Shown here piece after piece: positions 1-10,559 of a stretch of DNA of 41,706 nucleotides (the stretch's first letter is position 1; the number at the start of each line of letters is the position of its first letter). This DNA is from an uncultured Pelagibacteraceae bacterium (GTDB taxonomy: Bacteria > Pseudomonadota > Alphaproteobacteria > Pelagibacterales > Pelagibacteraceae), in contig CACABD010000004.1 in assembly GCA_902530715.1 (NCBI GenBank), positions 1 through 41,706 on the forward strand. Direction: 5' to 3'. The notes under the pieces were generated by a model. That model was given only the letters and a program-made list of their open reading frames with translations, had not been told where the DNA came from and made no database searches. A program made the translations under genes and the position numbers.

Positions 1-824
1 GAGATAATGATTTCTTAATTATTTGTTTATTCTTGATACTAAGCTTAGGTATTTCTCATGGAGCACTTGATCACTTTAAAGGTAAAAAGCTTTTAAAAAT
101 TTATAAATATAGATCTATGCCGTTATTCTATATTTCATATATTTTTGTTGGATTATCCATAATTTTGTTATGGCTTTTATTTCCAAAAGTAATACTGCTT
201 TTATTTTTGATAGTTGCTAGCTTTCATTTTGGCAAGGAAGATTCCGAATTCATAAATAGCTCAAGTAATTCAGAATTGATATATTTTTTAAAAGGGTGTG
301 TAATAATTATAGCTCCATTACTTTTTCATAGGTCTGAGACTTTAGCTATTTTTGAGTATTTAAATTTTGAAATTTCTGAGAGCATTTTTATAAAAAATGC
401 CTTTCTTTGGTCAGTCTTAATTTTAAGTTTTGTCGCAAATACTTTAATTTCATTAAACAAAAATTTTGAAATCAAGGGTCTTCTACTTATGGACTATTTT
501 TCAATTTTAATTTTAAATTATTTTTTAGATCCTATATTTGCGTTTACCATTTATTTTTGTTTTTTACATTCTGCTAGACATTTATTTAAACTATCAAATG
601 AACTTAACAAAAAATCATTATTTGATGGTTTCAAGGAATTCTTGCTAAAAGCAATGCCATTAACAATTATAACTGCTCTTTTATTCATTATATCATTAGT
701 TGTTTTAAAAAATTATTATGTATTGGATAACGCAGCATCAAAAGTTATATTTATTGGTTTGGCGTCTTTAACCTTTCCGCATATATTACTTGAATATTTT
801 TTAGAAAAAAATGAAAAAAAATGA
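1..824 (+). CDS. blh: Brp/Blh-type beta-carotene 15,15'-dioxygenase, 5' end cut by window
   Basis: This is a membrane enzyme of the Brp/Blh family, which cleaves beta-carotene into two retinals, the chromophore of proteorhodopsin. The family signatures are visible: HGALDH (shortly after the first in-frame start-like codon at 33), FHFGKED about 55 residues later, and LHSARH in the last third. Their histidines are the presumed iron ligands. Several hydrophobic segments cover most of the protein. The reading frame is open to the left edge (codons from base 3, reading ..DNDFLIICLF..), so the TTG at 33 is not the true start and the N-terminus lies outside the window. The stop overlaps the ispH start by 14 bases. 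Family assignment is secure; the link to a rhodopsin elsewhere in the genome is inference. Confidence 0.9.
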   Translation, partial: DNDFLIICLFLILSLGISHGALDHFKGKKLLKIYKYRSMPLFYISYIFVGLSIILLWLLFPKVILLLFLIVASFHFGKEDSEFINSSSNSELIYFLKGCVIIIAPLLFHRSETLAIFEYLNFEISESIFIKNAFLWSVLILSFVANTLISLNKNFEIKGLLLMDYFSILILNYFLDPIFAFTIYFCFLHSARHLFKLSNELNKKSLFDGFKEFLLKAMPLTIITALLFIISLVVLKNYYVLDNAASKVIFIGLASLTFPHILLEYFLEKNEKK

Positions 825-1755
825 ATTAAAAATTTATTTAGCTGCACCCAGAGGTTTTTGTGCTGGGGTTGATAGAGCAATCGAAATTGTAAAAAAAAGT
901 ATAAAAAAATATGGTTCTCCAGTTTATGTAAGACATGAAATTGTTCATAATAAACACGTTGTAGAAAATTTAAAAAAAATTGGTGCAATTTTTGTTGAGG
1001 AGCTTAGTGAAATAGAGGATAAGTCTCGACCAGTAATATTTTCTGCTCATGGAGTACCTAAAGAAGTTCCTAAGGAAGCCGAGAAACTAAATATGGAATA
1101 TATAGATGCAACTTGTCCATTAGTCTCAAAAGTCCATAGAGAGGCTGAAAATATGCACAAAAATGGTTATCACATTATTTTAATTGGTCACAAGGGTCAT
1201 CCAGAGGTAATTGGAACTATGGGACAGATCCCGTTAAACTGTATAAACTTGATAGAAACAGTCGAAGATGCAAAAAATTTTAAAAATACAAATGGTAAAA
1301 AACTTGCATTTATAACTCAAACAACTCTGTCAGTTGATGACACAAAAGAAATTATAGATTGTTTGAAAGATAATTACCCTGAAATACACGAACCAAAAAA
1401 AGAGGATATTTGTTATGCTACTACCAATAGGCAGGCTGCTGTAAAAAAGATTGCAAAACTTTGTGACATGTTTTTCGTTATAGGAAGTAGAAATTCATCA
1501 AATTCTAAGAGATTAGTTGAGGTTGCGAATAAAGCTGGATGTAATCACTCCAAGTTAATACACTCAGAAAGCAAAGTTCCTATGGATCAAATAGGTAAAT
1601 GTAAGACAATTGGTATTTCATCTGGTGCATCGGCTCCTGAGTCTATAGTGCAAGATTTTATAAAAAGTATTAAAGAAAAGTACAATGTTAAAATCGAAGA
1701 AGTAGAAATTGTTGAAGAAGATGTAGTGTTTAAGATTCCTGGCAAGCTAAACTAG
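811..1755 (+). CDS. ispH: 4-hydroxy-3-methylbut-2-enyl diphosphate reductase
   Basis: IspH (LytB) catalyses the last step of the MEP isoprenoid pathway, reducing HMBPP to IPP and DMAPP on a [4Fe-4S] cluster. At 314 residues it has the normal length. All three cluster cysteines are visible in their usual motifs: PRGFCAGVDRA (Cys17), DATCPLVSKVH and DICYATTNRQ. The motifs HGVPKEVP, GHKGHPEV, TQTTLSVDDT, GSRNSSNSKRL and SSGASAPE also match. It starts inside the end of blh and is followed with no gap by thrB, so the genes are almost certainly cotranscribed. It supplies isoprenoid precursors, including those for carotenoid, the substrate of the upstream enzyme. Confidence 0.97.
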   Translation: MKKNELKIYLAAPRGFCAGVDRAIEIVKKSIKKYGSPVYVRHEIVHNKHVVENLKKIGAIFVEELSEIEDKSRPVIFSAHGVPKEVPKEAEKLNMEYIDATCPLVSKVHREAENMHKNGYHIILIGHKGHPEVIGTMGQIPLNCINLIETVEDAKNFKNTNGKKLAFITQTTLSVDDTKEIIDCLKDNYPEIHEPKKEDICYATTNRQAAVKKIAKLCDMFFVIGSRNSSNSKRLVEVANKAGCNHSKLIHSESKVPMDQIGKCKTIGISSGASAPESIVQDFIKSIKEKYNVKIEEVEIVEEDVVFKIPGKLN

Positions 1756-2727
1756 ATGGCTGTATATACCAAAATTGAAAAAAAAGATTTAAACTATATT
1801 CAAAATTTTTTTAAAACGGAAAAGATTTTAAATTATGTTGGTATAAAAAAAGGAATAGAAAATACAAACTATCTTATTTTTACAAAAAAACAAAAATACA
1901 TCCTTACTATTTTTGAAAAAAGGGTACAACAAATAGAGCTTCCATACTTTATGAATTTAATGAGCCAATTATCCAAACATAAGATTAATTGTCCAAGACC
2001 ACTTCAAAATCCCAGAGGAAGACACTTATTTAAAATCAAAAATAAAAAAGCCTGTGTTGTTACTTTTTTAAAGGGTAAAGACAAAACAAAACTGATAACC
2101 AAAGATTTATATTCAATTGGTAAAAATATAGCTAGAATGCACAGAGTTTCTAAAAAAATAAAATTATATAGAAAAAATACGTTTTCACCCTTAAAACTAA
2201 ATCCAATATTAAATAGAATAAATAAAAAAAAAATTGATAAATTATCAAAAAATTTAGTTTCAGAAATGAGAGTGACATTAAAAGAAATTAAAAAAAATTG
2301 GCCAAAATCATTGCCAAAAAATATAATACATGGCGATTTATTTATAGATAACATATTTTTTTATAAGAAAAAATTTTATGGATTTATTGACTTTTATTTT
2401 TCCTCTAATGACTTCGAGGCTTATGAATTAGCTACTTGTATAAATGCATTATGCTTTAATCAAATTAAGAAAAAGTTCTTTTATGATAAAAATAAGACTT
2501 TACAACTATTAAAGGGTTATGAATCTATTAGGAAATTAAATAAAAAAGAAAAAAAAAGTCTCAATATTCTTTGCAAAGGGTCTGCTCTTAGATATCTTGT
2601 GACAAGAGCTTACGATTATATAAATACACCAAAATCAGCAATTATAAAAAAAAAGGATCCAAGAGAATATATTCAAAAATTAGCTTTTCATAAAAAAATT
2701 AGTTCTTTCAGCTCTTATGTTAAATAA
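1756..2727 (+). CDS. thrB: homoserine kinase, APH-like (ThrB type II)
   Basis: This is a homoserine kinase of the aminoglycoside-phosphotransferase fold, which phosphorylates L-homoserine with ATP as the step before threonine synthase. The catalytic-loop motif HGDLFIDN is at residues 192-199 (Asp194), the metal-binding IDF is at about 211-213, and IENTNYLI lies in the N-lobe. Its 323 residues match the family. It follows ispH without a gap and its stop overlaps the rnhA start as TAATG. The order ispH-thrB-rnhA is common in Alphaproteobacteria, which supports ThrB over another APH-family kinase. The partner thrC lies nearby on the opposite strand (3613-4998). Confidence 0.9.
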   Translation: MAVYTKIEKKDLNYIQNFFKTEKILNYVGIKKGIENTNYLIFTKKQKYILTIFEKRVQQIELPYFMNLMSQLSKHKINCPRPLQNPRGRHLFKIKNKKACVVTFLKGKDKTKLITKDLYSIGKNIARMHRVSKKIKLYRKNTFSPLKLNPILNRINKKKIDKLSKNLVSEMRVTLKEIKKNWPKSLPKNIIHGDLFIDNIFFYKKKFYGFIDFYFSSNDFEAYELATCINALCFNQIKKKFFYDKNKTLQLLKGYESIRKLNKKEKKSLNILCKGSALRYLVTRAYDYINTPKSAIIKKKDPREYIQKLAFHKKISSFSSYVK

Positions 2728-3149
2728 TGATTAAAATTTATACAGACGGTTCATGTATTGGAAATCCTGGGAAAGGTGGTTGGGCTGCAATAATTTTCAA
2801 GAAAAATGAAAAAAAAATTTTAAAAGGCTCAAAGGATATAACAACAAATAATCAAATGGAACTCACGGCTACTATAAAAGCATTAGAACATATTAGCACA
2901 AAAGATAAAATTCAAATTTATACAGACTCTAAATATGTAAAGCAGGGAATAACTGACTGGATAACAAAGTGGAAGATTAATGGATGGAAAACATCAAAAA
3001 AAGGGGAGGTTAAAAATAAAGATTTGTGGCTTGAATTAGATAATTTAACTTCTAAGAATTCTATAGAATGGGTTTGGGTTAAAGCTCACTCAGATAATGA
3101 ATTAAATAATGAAGTTGATTTATTAGCTAGAAAAGAAGCTGGTCTATAA
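2727..3149 (+). CDS. rnhA: ribonuclease HI
   Basis: RNase HI degrades the RNA strand of RNA-DNA hybrids. At 140 residues it is of normal bacterial length. The four acidic catalytic residues are all in place: Asp7 (IYTDGSC), Glu45 (NQMELTA), Asp67 (IYTDSKYV) and Asp131 (NEVDLLAR). The mobile-loop His121 (KAHSDN) is also present, as is the Trp-rich handle region (DWITKWKINGWKTSKK). It is the last gene of the blh-ispH-thrB-rnhA run. Its final bases overlap the end of the convergent peroxiredoxin gene by 6 bases. Confidence 0.97.
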   Translation: MIKIYTDGSCIGNPGKGGWAAIIFKKNEKKILKGSKDITTNNQMELTATIKALEHISTKDKIQIYTDSKYVKQGITDWITKWKINGWKTSKKGEVKNKDLWLELDNLTSKNSIEWVWVKAHSDNELNNEVDLLARKEAGL

Positions 3150-3629
3150 TAGTTTGAAAAAATTCTCAGCACTTGAGATGTCACAAACTCCAGTCTCTTT
3201 TTCTTCTTGAATTTTTAAAACATTTAAATTGTCAATTAGCATAGTATATCTATTTGACCTTAAGCCAAGTCCCCTCCCCGACTTGTCAACTTCTGCGCCT
3301 ATTGACTTTGTAAAATTTAAAAAAGGATCGGCTAACATAATAATATTGTTTTCAACCTTATTTATTTTACCCCATGCATTCATTACAAATGGATCATTTG
3401 CTGCAATACAAAAAATTTGATCAACTCCTTTCTCATAAAATTTTTTTGAAAAGTTAATAAAACTTGGTAAATGTTTTGCAGAACAAACTGAAGTAAACGC
3501 TCCCGGCATTCCTAATAAAATAATCTTTTTTTTTGAAAATAAGCTGGAAATTTTAATCTTTACTGGTTCCTCATTTATGAGCTGAAAGACTTCACTATCT
3601 TGAAGTTTTTCGTTAATTTTTATTTTCAT
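3144..3629 (-). CDS. peroxiredoxin, Prx5 type
   Basis: This is a thiol peroxidase of the Prx5/AhpE-like group that reduces hydrogen peroxide or organic peroxides. The peroxidatic motif PGAFTSVCS places the reactive cysteine at residue 49. A second cysteine near the C-terminus (about Cys149, TGVCDIS) sits where atypical 2-Cys Prx5 enzymes carry the resolving cysteine. Its 161 residues match the family. It starts 17 bases inside the end of thrC and is the last gene of the minus-strand oxidase run. Its stop overlaps the convergent rnhA. A peroxidase beside the respiratory oxidase is plausible, but co-regulation is only inferred from the operon. Confidence 0.92.
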   Translation of the reverse strand: MKIKINEKLQDSEVFQLINEEPVKIKISSLFSKKKIILLGMPGAFTSVCSAKHLPSFINFSKKFYEKGVDQIFCIAANDPFVMNAWGKINKVENNIIMLADPFLNFTKSIGAEVDKSGRGLGLRSNRYTMLIDNLNVLKIQEEKETGVCDISSAENFFKLL

Positions 3630-4998
3630 CTATCTTTTTTGAAATATAATTTTTTACCTGATCTAAGCTATTTTCTAAAATCTCAAATTTTTCTTTTTCT
3701 TTTAATACATTTCTTAATTCTGGAGGAAGTTCTTCATTTTTCCCTAGTGCATTTTCAATAGCATCTGGAAATTTACTAGGATGTGCAGTCGATAAAATTA
3801 CACAGCTATTATCTTGTTTAAGTTTTTTTGCAACTCCATAACCTATAGCTGTATGTGGATCTAAAACTATACTATGATTATTAAATACTTCCTTTATTTC
3901 ATTTATTGTTTCATCCTCGCTGAGTTTTTCAGATAAAAAATCTTTATTAATTTTATTTAAAGAAGTTTCATCTAATTTGTAATTATTCTCTTTTACCTTA
4001 GCCATTATATTTTTTGTTTTGTCCGAATTACATCCTTGTATCTCAAATATAAGTCTCTCAAAATTACTAGCAAGTTGTATATCCATGCTAGGTGAAAAAG
4101 TTTCAGAAACTTTTCTTGATTTGTAATCACCTTTAGAAATAGCTCTATGCAATATATCGTTCTGATTTGTTGCAACAATTAATTTATCTATCGGTAGACC
4201 CATTTTTTTTGCAAGATATCCCGCATAAATATCCCCAAAGTTTCCTGTAGGAACAGAAAAATTTAATTTTTTGGATTTTAATAAAAAGAAACAAAAAAAA
4301 TAATAAACCGTCTGTGCTACTATCCTGGCCCAATTTATTGAATTAACACCAGACATATTAATTTTATTTGAAAAATTTTTGTCAACAAACATAGCTTTAA
4401 CTAGGTTTTGACAATCATCAAAATTACCTTTTATGGCTATATTAAAAACATTTTTTTCTTTAACCGTACACATTATTCTTCTTTGAACTGATGAAATTCT
4501 ATTATGAGGATGAAGAACAAAAATATTAAGATTTTTTTTTCCTTTTATTGCGTCTATTGCAGCTGCTCCAGTGTCGCCAGATGTTGCAACTATTATATTT
4601 ATAAATTTTTCGTTTTTTGAAAGATAATATTCATAAAAATTACCAATTAATTGCATTGCGATATCTTTAAAGGCTAATGTTGGACCGTGAAATAATTCTA
4701 ATATATAAAACTTTCCAACTTTTCTTAACTTAACAACATCTTCTGATCGAAAAGATGAGTAAGATTTTTTAACTAGTTCGTATAACTTATCTTTTTCAAT
4801 GAAATCTCCAGTAAATTTGTGTACAATTTCAGTAGCAAGCTCATAATAACTCATGCTTTGTAGTTTTGAAAAATCTTTTTCATCAAATTTGTAATCTGCC
4901 TCTGGTAAAAAAAGGCCACCATCATCAGCAAGGCCTTTAATAAAGATTCTTTCAAAAGGCAAACTTTCAGATTTACTTCTTGTGCTTATATATTTCAT
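3613..4998 (-). CDS. thrC: threonine synthase
   Basis: Threonine synthase is a PLP enzyme that converts O-phosphohomoserine to threonine. The N-terminal YISTRSKS, the PLP lysine in FHGPTLAFKDIAMQ (about Lys111), SGDTGAAA, the phosphate-binding PTGNFGDIYAGY and the C-terminal DPHTAIGYG are all recognisable. At 461 residues it has the usual length. I use the ATG at 4998, which overlaps the SURF1 stop as TGATG; a TTG one codon upstream is also in frame. It shares 17 bases with the peroxiredoxin downstream. It completes the pathway step following ThrB, encoded nearby on the other strand. Confidence 0.96.
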   Translation of the reverse strand: MKYISTRSKSESLPFERIFIKGLADDGGLFLPEADYKFDEKDFSKLQSMSYYELATEIVHKFTGDFIEKDKLYELVKKSYSSFRSEDVVKLRKVGKFYILELFHGPTLAFKDIAMQLIGNFYEYYLSKNEKFINIIVATSGDTGAAAIDAIKGKKNLNIFVLHPHNRISSVQRRIMCTVKEKNVFNIAIKGNFDDCQNLVKAMFVDKNFSNKINMSGVNSINWARIVAQTVYYFFCFFLLKSKKLNFSVPTGNFGDIYAGYLAKKMGLPIDKLIVATNQNDILHRAISKGDYKSRKVSETFSPSMDIQLASNFERLIFEIQGCNSDKTKNIMAKVKENNYKLDETSLNKINKDFLSEKLSEDETINEIKEVFNNHSIVLDPHTAIGYGVAKKLKQDNSCVILSTAHPSKFPDAIENALGKNEELPPELRNVLKEKEKFEILENSLDQVKNYISKKIDENKN

Positions 4999-5654
4999 CA
5001 ATAATTTTTTTTCCTAAAATACAAATATATTAAAAAAATCGAAATCGCTAATGAAAACCATGTCAGCGCGTATTTTAGATGATTATTGGAAATATTTGCT
5101 GTTATATTTTTTTGTAGAGGGTAATTTTTATCGTTAACTCTATTGTTTAAAAAAATTATATAATTAGAAAAAGTTTTTCCTGTAAATTTATTTAAATCTT
5201 CGTCATCTAGTGTAAACCAATAATTATTTTCTAAATCATTTTCAGGCTTAAAATAATTAAATTTAGATTTTTCTTTTAATATTGCTGTAAAATTTTCTTC
5301 ATTTAATTCGAATTTTTTACCTTTTTGATTTCTAGGTATCCATCCACGGTTAACCAAAAATAATTTATTGTTTATTATTATCGGGTTGATTAAATCAAAA
5401 CCTGGAGCTCCTTTTTCATTTAAACTGTAAAGATAAATCTGATTATCATAGTCAATTTTACCTATAAATTTTATATTTCTAAAATTTTTTAAATTTGTGC
5501 CATTAAATTCAGATGGTTCGCTAACTAACGAATGATTAATTTGTTTTATTAATGTTAACTTCCAATCAAGTCTTATTATTTGCCAAACACCCAATGATAA
5601 AAATACTAATATAAAAAAATATACGAATAATGAAAATGCTAATTTATTTTTCAA
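4998..5654 (-). CDS. SURF1 family cytochrome oxidase assembly protein
   Basis: SURF1 (Shy1) proteins help deliver haem A to subunit I of aa3 oxidases. The protein has the typical layout: an N-terminal membrane helix (about residues 8-26) with GVWQIIRLDWK, a periplasmic domain with GAPGFDLINP and VNRGWIPRNQKG, and a C-terminal helix (about 193-212, YALTWFSLAISIFLIYLY). Its 218 residues match the family. The only plausible start is a TTG at 5654; an in-frame stop lies three codons upstream and there is no early ATG. It begins 6 bases after the ctaE stop and its own stop overlaps thrC. Alphaproteobacterial operons often have a DUF983 gene between ctaE and SURF1; none is present here. Confidence 0.9.
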   Translation of the reverse strand: MKNKLAFSLFVYFFILVFLSLGVWQIIRLDWKLTLIKQINHSLVSEPSEFNGTNLKNFRNIKFIGKIDYDNQIYLYSLNEKGAPGFDLINPIIINNKLFLVNRGWIPRNQKGKKFELNEENFTAILKEKSKFNYFKPENDLENNYWFTLDDEDLNKFTGKTFSNYIIFLNNRVNDKNYPLQKNITANISNNHLKYALTWFSLAISIFLIYLYFRKKNY

Positions 5655-5660
5655 TATTAA

Positions 5661-6452
5661 TTAACTGCCCCAAATATATATTGCTGCAAATAAAAATAAC
5701 CAAACTACATCAACAAAATGCCAGTACCATGCTGCGGCTTCAAATCCGAAATGATGATCTTTGTTAAAATGTCCAAGTTTACCTCTCCATAAACATACTG
5801 CTAAAAATATAGTTCCAACTAAAACATGGAAACCATGAAACCCCGTTGCCATATAAAATGTTGCACCATATATATGACCAGAGAAATTGAAGCTTGCATG
5901 CTGATACTCATAAATTTGCAAAGCAGTGAAACAAGCACCTAATATAACTGTTAGCCATAAACCTTGAATAAAACTTTTTCTATCATCTTCAAGTAAAGCA
6001 TGGTGGGACCATGTTACTGTTGTACCTGACAGCAATAAAACTAAAGTGTTAATTAAAGGAATATCCCAAGGATCAAAAGTTTCAATATCTTTTGGAGGCC
6101 AAACATTGCCAACAAATTCTCCTGGAAAAAGACTTGCATCGAAATAAGCCCAAAACCATGCAACAAAAAACATCACTTCAGATGCAATGAATAATGTCAT
6201 TCCATACCTATGATGAATTTGAACCACTGGAGTATGATGTCCTTGATGTTCTGCTTCGTTAACAACATCTCTGAACCACATGAAAGCACCATAAATTAAA
6301 AGAGCAAAACCAAAAAGCATAGCCCACATAACTTTTGAGTGAAAATAATAAACCGTACCAATAGCAGTTATTAACGTGGCGAAAGAAGTATATATTGGCC
6401 AAGGACTTGGGTCTACTAAATGATAATCGTGTTTTTGATCTTTTGCAGACAT
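5661..6452 (-). CDS. ctaE: cytochrome c oxidase subunit III
   Basis: Subunit III of the aa3 oxidase is a seven-helix protein that stabilises proton pumping. It opens with the usual soluble stretch (KDQKHDYHLVDPSPWPI). Diagnostic family segments follow: FRDVVNEAEHQGHHT, RYGMTLFIASEVMFFVAWFWA, TGFHGFHVLVGTIFL and the C-terminal AAAWYWHFVDVVWLFLFA. It is 263 residues long, normal for an alphaproteobacterial CoxC. It sits between ctaG (stop immediately upstream) and SURF1 (6-base gap), in the standard oxidase operon order. Confidence 0.97.
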   Translation of the reverse strand: MSAKDQKHDYHLVDPSPWPIYTSFATLITAIGTVYYFHSKVMWAMLFGFALLIYGAFMWFRDVVNEAEHQGHHTPVVQIHHRYGMTLFIASEVMFFVAWFWAYFDASLFPGEFVGNVWPPKDIETFDPWDIPLINTLVLLLSGTTVTWSHHALLEDDRKSFIQGLWLTVILGACFTALQIYEYQHASFNFSGHIYGATFYMATGFHGFHVLVGTIFLAVCLWRGKLGHFNKDHHFGFEAAAWYWHFVDVVWLFLFAAIYIWGS

Positions 6453-7001
6453 TTATTTTATTACCTTGGTTTGTTTATAAAAATCTGATGAGAAGAAAGT
6501 ATATGACAAAGTAACATCGCTTACATTCTTTGTTTTTGGATCATTTACTACCTCTGGATCGAGATAAAAAGTCATGAAATAACTTTTTTTTTCTCCAGGA
6601 TTTAAAGTTTGTTTTTCAAAACAAAAGCACCCTAATTTATTAAAGTATGGTCCAAATGAAGATGGCGAAACGTTGTAACTTGCAACACCACTAGTAGGAT
6701 CTTTACTAAAGTTCTCTACTACGAAGTTTACTTTGTAAACTTTGCCTGGTTTAACATCAACTAAATTTCTTTCAGTTTTAAAATTCCAAGATAAATCAGT
6801 TTGAACATTGGTATCCAGTCTTACAGTTACGGGCTTATCTATTACGATTTTTGGTATATCCTTTGAAATTTGTGTTGTACCTCCAAAACCAGTAACACGA
6901 CAAAAAAGGTCATATAACGGGACAGCAGCAAATGACATACCCAGCATTAGCAAAAATATTAAAGATAGTAACAAAGGGGTTAATTTTTTTTTTGAAATCA
7001 T
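6453..7001 (-). CDS. ctaG: cytochrome c oxidase assembly protein CtaG/Cox11
   Basis: This Cox11-type protein inserts CuB into oxidase subunit I. It has a single N-terminal transmembrane anchor (about residues 9-28) followed by AAVPLYDLFCRVTGFGGTTQ, a family hallmark. The periplasmic copper-binding domain carries the Cu-binding motif CFCFEKQ together with LNPGEKKSYFMTFYLDPE. Its 182 residues match the family. Its ATG overlaps the stop of the tiny CoxF-like gene (ATGA), and its stop abuts the ctaE start codon, so it is translationally embedded in the oxidase operon. Confidence 0.96.
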   Translation of the reverse strand: MISKKKLTPLLLSLIFLLMLGMSFAAVPLYDLFCRVTGFGGTTQISKDIPKIVIDKPVTVRLDTNVQTDLSWNFKTERNLVDVKPGKVYKVNFVVENFSKDPTSGVASYNVSPSSFGPYFNKLGCFCFEKQTLNPGEKKSYFMTFYLDPEVVNDPKTKNVSDVTLSYTFFSSDFYKQTKVIK

Positions 7002-7120
7002 ATCACCCTCTCAAATACACCAACATTATACAATGTAAAAATAAACAATAAGATTATGAAAACAACAAGTCCAATTCCTGTTAAAATATTTTTCTTTTTT
7101 ACTTTTTTATCAATTTCCAT
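6998..7120 (-). CDS. CoxF-like small single-helix membrane protein
   Basis: A 40-residue reading frame fills the whole space between ctaB and ctaG. It reads MEIDKKVKKKN, then a hydrophobic helix from about residue 12 to 30 (ILTGIGLVVFIILLFIFTL), then YNVGVFERVI. A basic N-terminus, one helix and a short polar tail are typical of the small CoxF proteins found at exactly this place (ctaB-coxF-ctaG) in alphaproteobacterial oxidase operons. The ATG at 7120 overlaps the ctaB stop; an ATG one codon earlier (7123) is equally possible. Its TGA overlaps the ctaG ATG. Both boundaries being overlap-coupled makes chance unlikely. Function is unknown; a role in oxidase assembly is inferred from position only. 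Confidence 0.78.
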   Translation of the reverse strand: MEIDKKVKKKNILTGIGLVVFIILLFIFTLYNVGVFERVI

Positions 7121-8031
7121 CATACGAAATTATTAACTAAAAATAATACAAAAATTGCAAACAAATAGATTATTGAATAACTAAAAACCTTTTTAGCTTT
7201 TAAAATGTTAAATTTGTGTTTTTCGTCTTTGTAAAGATCAAAACAAATATAGTTATAATATATTGTTAAAGGTAAGCAAAGTATTGCAAAAAAGTTTCCT
7301 ACAAAACCAATATGGTATGGTAAATATAATACTGGTAACATAAGTAGCGAATAAACAAGTATGTTTATTTTGGTATTTTGTACTCCACTTATAACTGGTA
7401 ACATAGGTATTTTTGCCAATCTATAATCTTCTGCTTTGTAGAGACTTAGGGCCCAAAAATGTGAGGGTGTCCAGAAAAATATAATTAGGAAAAATGAAAT
7501 TGCTTCTAATGATAAATTGCCTGTAACAATTGTCCAGCCTATTACTGGAGGTAATGCACCCGCTGCTCCACCTATTACGATATTTTGAGACGTTCGTCTC
7601 TTTAACCAAACTGTATAAACAACAACATAAAAGAAAATGGTAAAAAAAAGTATAAAAGCTGATAAAAGATTTGAAAAATAATATAATCCATAAATTGAGA
7701 TTAGGGATAAAATTAATCCGAAAATTAAAGCTTGTGACTTATTCACCTTTCCAGTCGGTATTGGTCTTAAACATGTTCTAGACATTAATTTATCAAGATC
7801 TGCCTCATACCACATATTCAAAGCACCAGCTGCACCAGCACCTAATGTAACAAAGCCTATGCTTATAATTGCATCAAACATTGGTATTTGAATTGGAGCA
7901 GTAAGTAATCCCACTGCACATGTAAAAATTACCAAAGACATTACTCTTGGTTTCATAAGATCAATTAAACCATTAAATAGTTTAATCTCTCCAAGTAAAT
8001 TTCTTTTTAATAATGAGTTTAGGGCGTTCAT
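7120..8031 (-). CDS. ctaB: protohaem IX farnesyltransferase (haem O synthase, Cox10)
   Basis: CtaB is a UbiA-superfamily membrane prenyltransferase that attaches a farnesyl chain to haem B to make haem O, the precursor of haem A for the aa3 oxidase. The first Asp-rich motif NMWYEADLDKLMSRT, the following RPIPTG and the second conserved region (TPSHFWALSLYKAEDYRLAKIPMLP, shown here in part) identify Cox10 rather than UbiA. It is 303 residues with about nine helices. It lies 14 bases downstream of ctaD and overlaps the CoxF-like gene. No ctaA (haem A synthase) is in the window. Confidence 0.97.
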   Translation of the reverse strand: MNALNSLLKRNLLGEIKLFNGLIDLMKPRVMSLVIFTCAVGLLTAPIQIPMFDAIISIGFVTLGAGAAGALNMWYEADLDKLMSRTCLRPIPTGKVNKSQALIFGLILSLISIYGLYYFSNLLSAFILFFTIFFYVVVYTVWLKRRTSQNIVIGGAAGALPPVIGWTIVTGNLSLEAISFFLIIFFWTPSHFWALSLYKAEDYRLAKIPMLPVISGVQNTKINILVYSLLMLPVLYLPYHIGFVGNFFAILCLPLTIYYNYICFDLYKDEKHKFNILKAKKVFSYSIIYLFAIFVLFLVNNFV

Positions 8032-8045
8032 TTAATTAATTTTAA

Positions 8046-10500
<2,455 letters not shown>

Positions 10501-10559
10501 CTTTAAATCTATATAAAGTGATTTTGTAGAAATTACACTTAAGATTTCGCGACAATTTA

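Noticed and set aside
716-988. Minus-strand frame across the blh-ispH junction
   Set aside because: It lies wholly opposite two well-recognised genes and has no family features.
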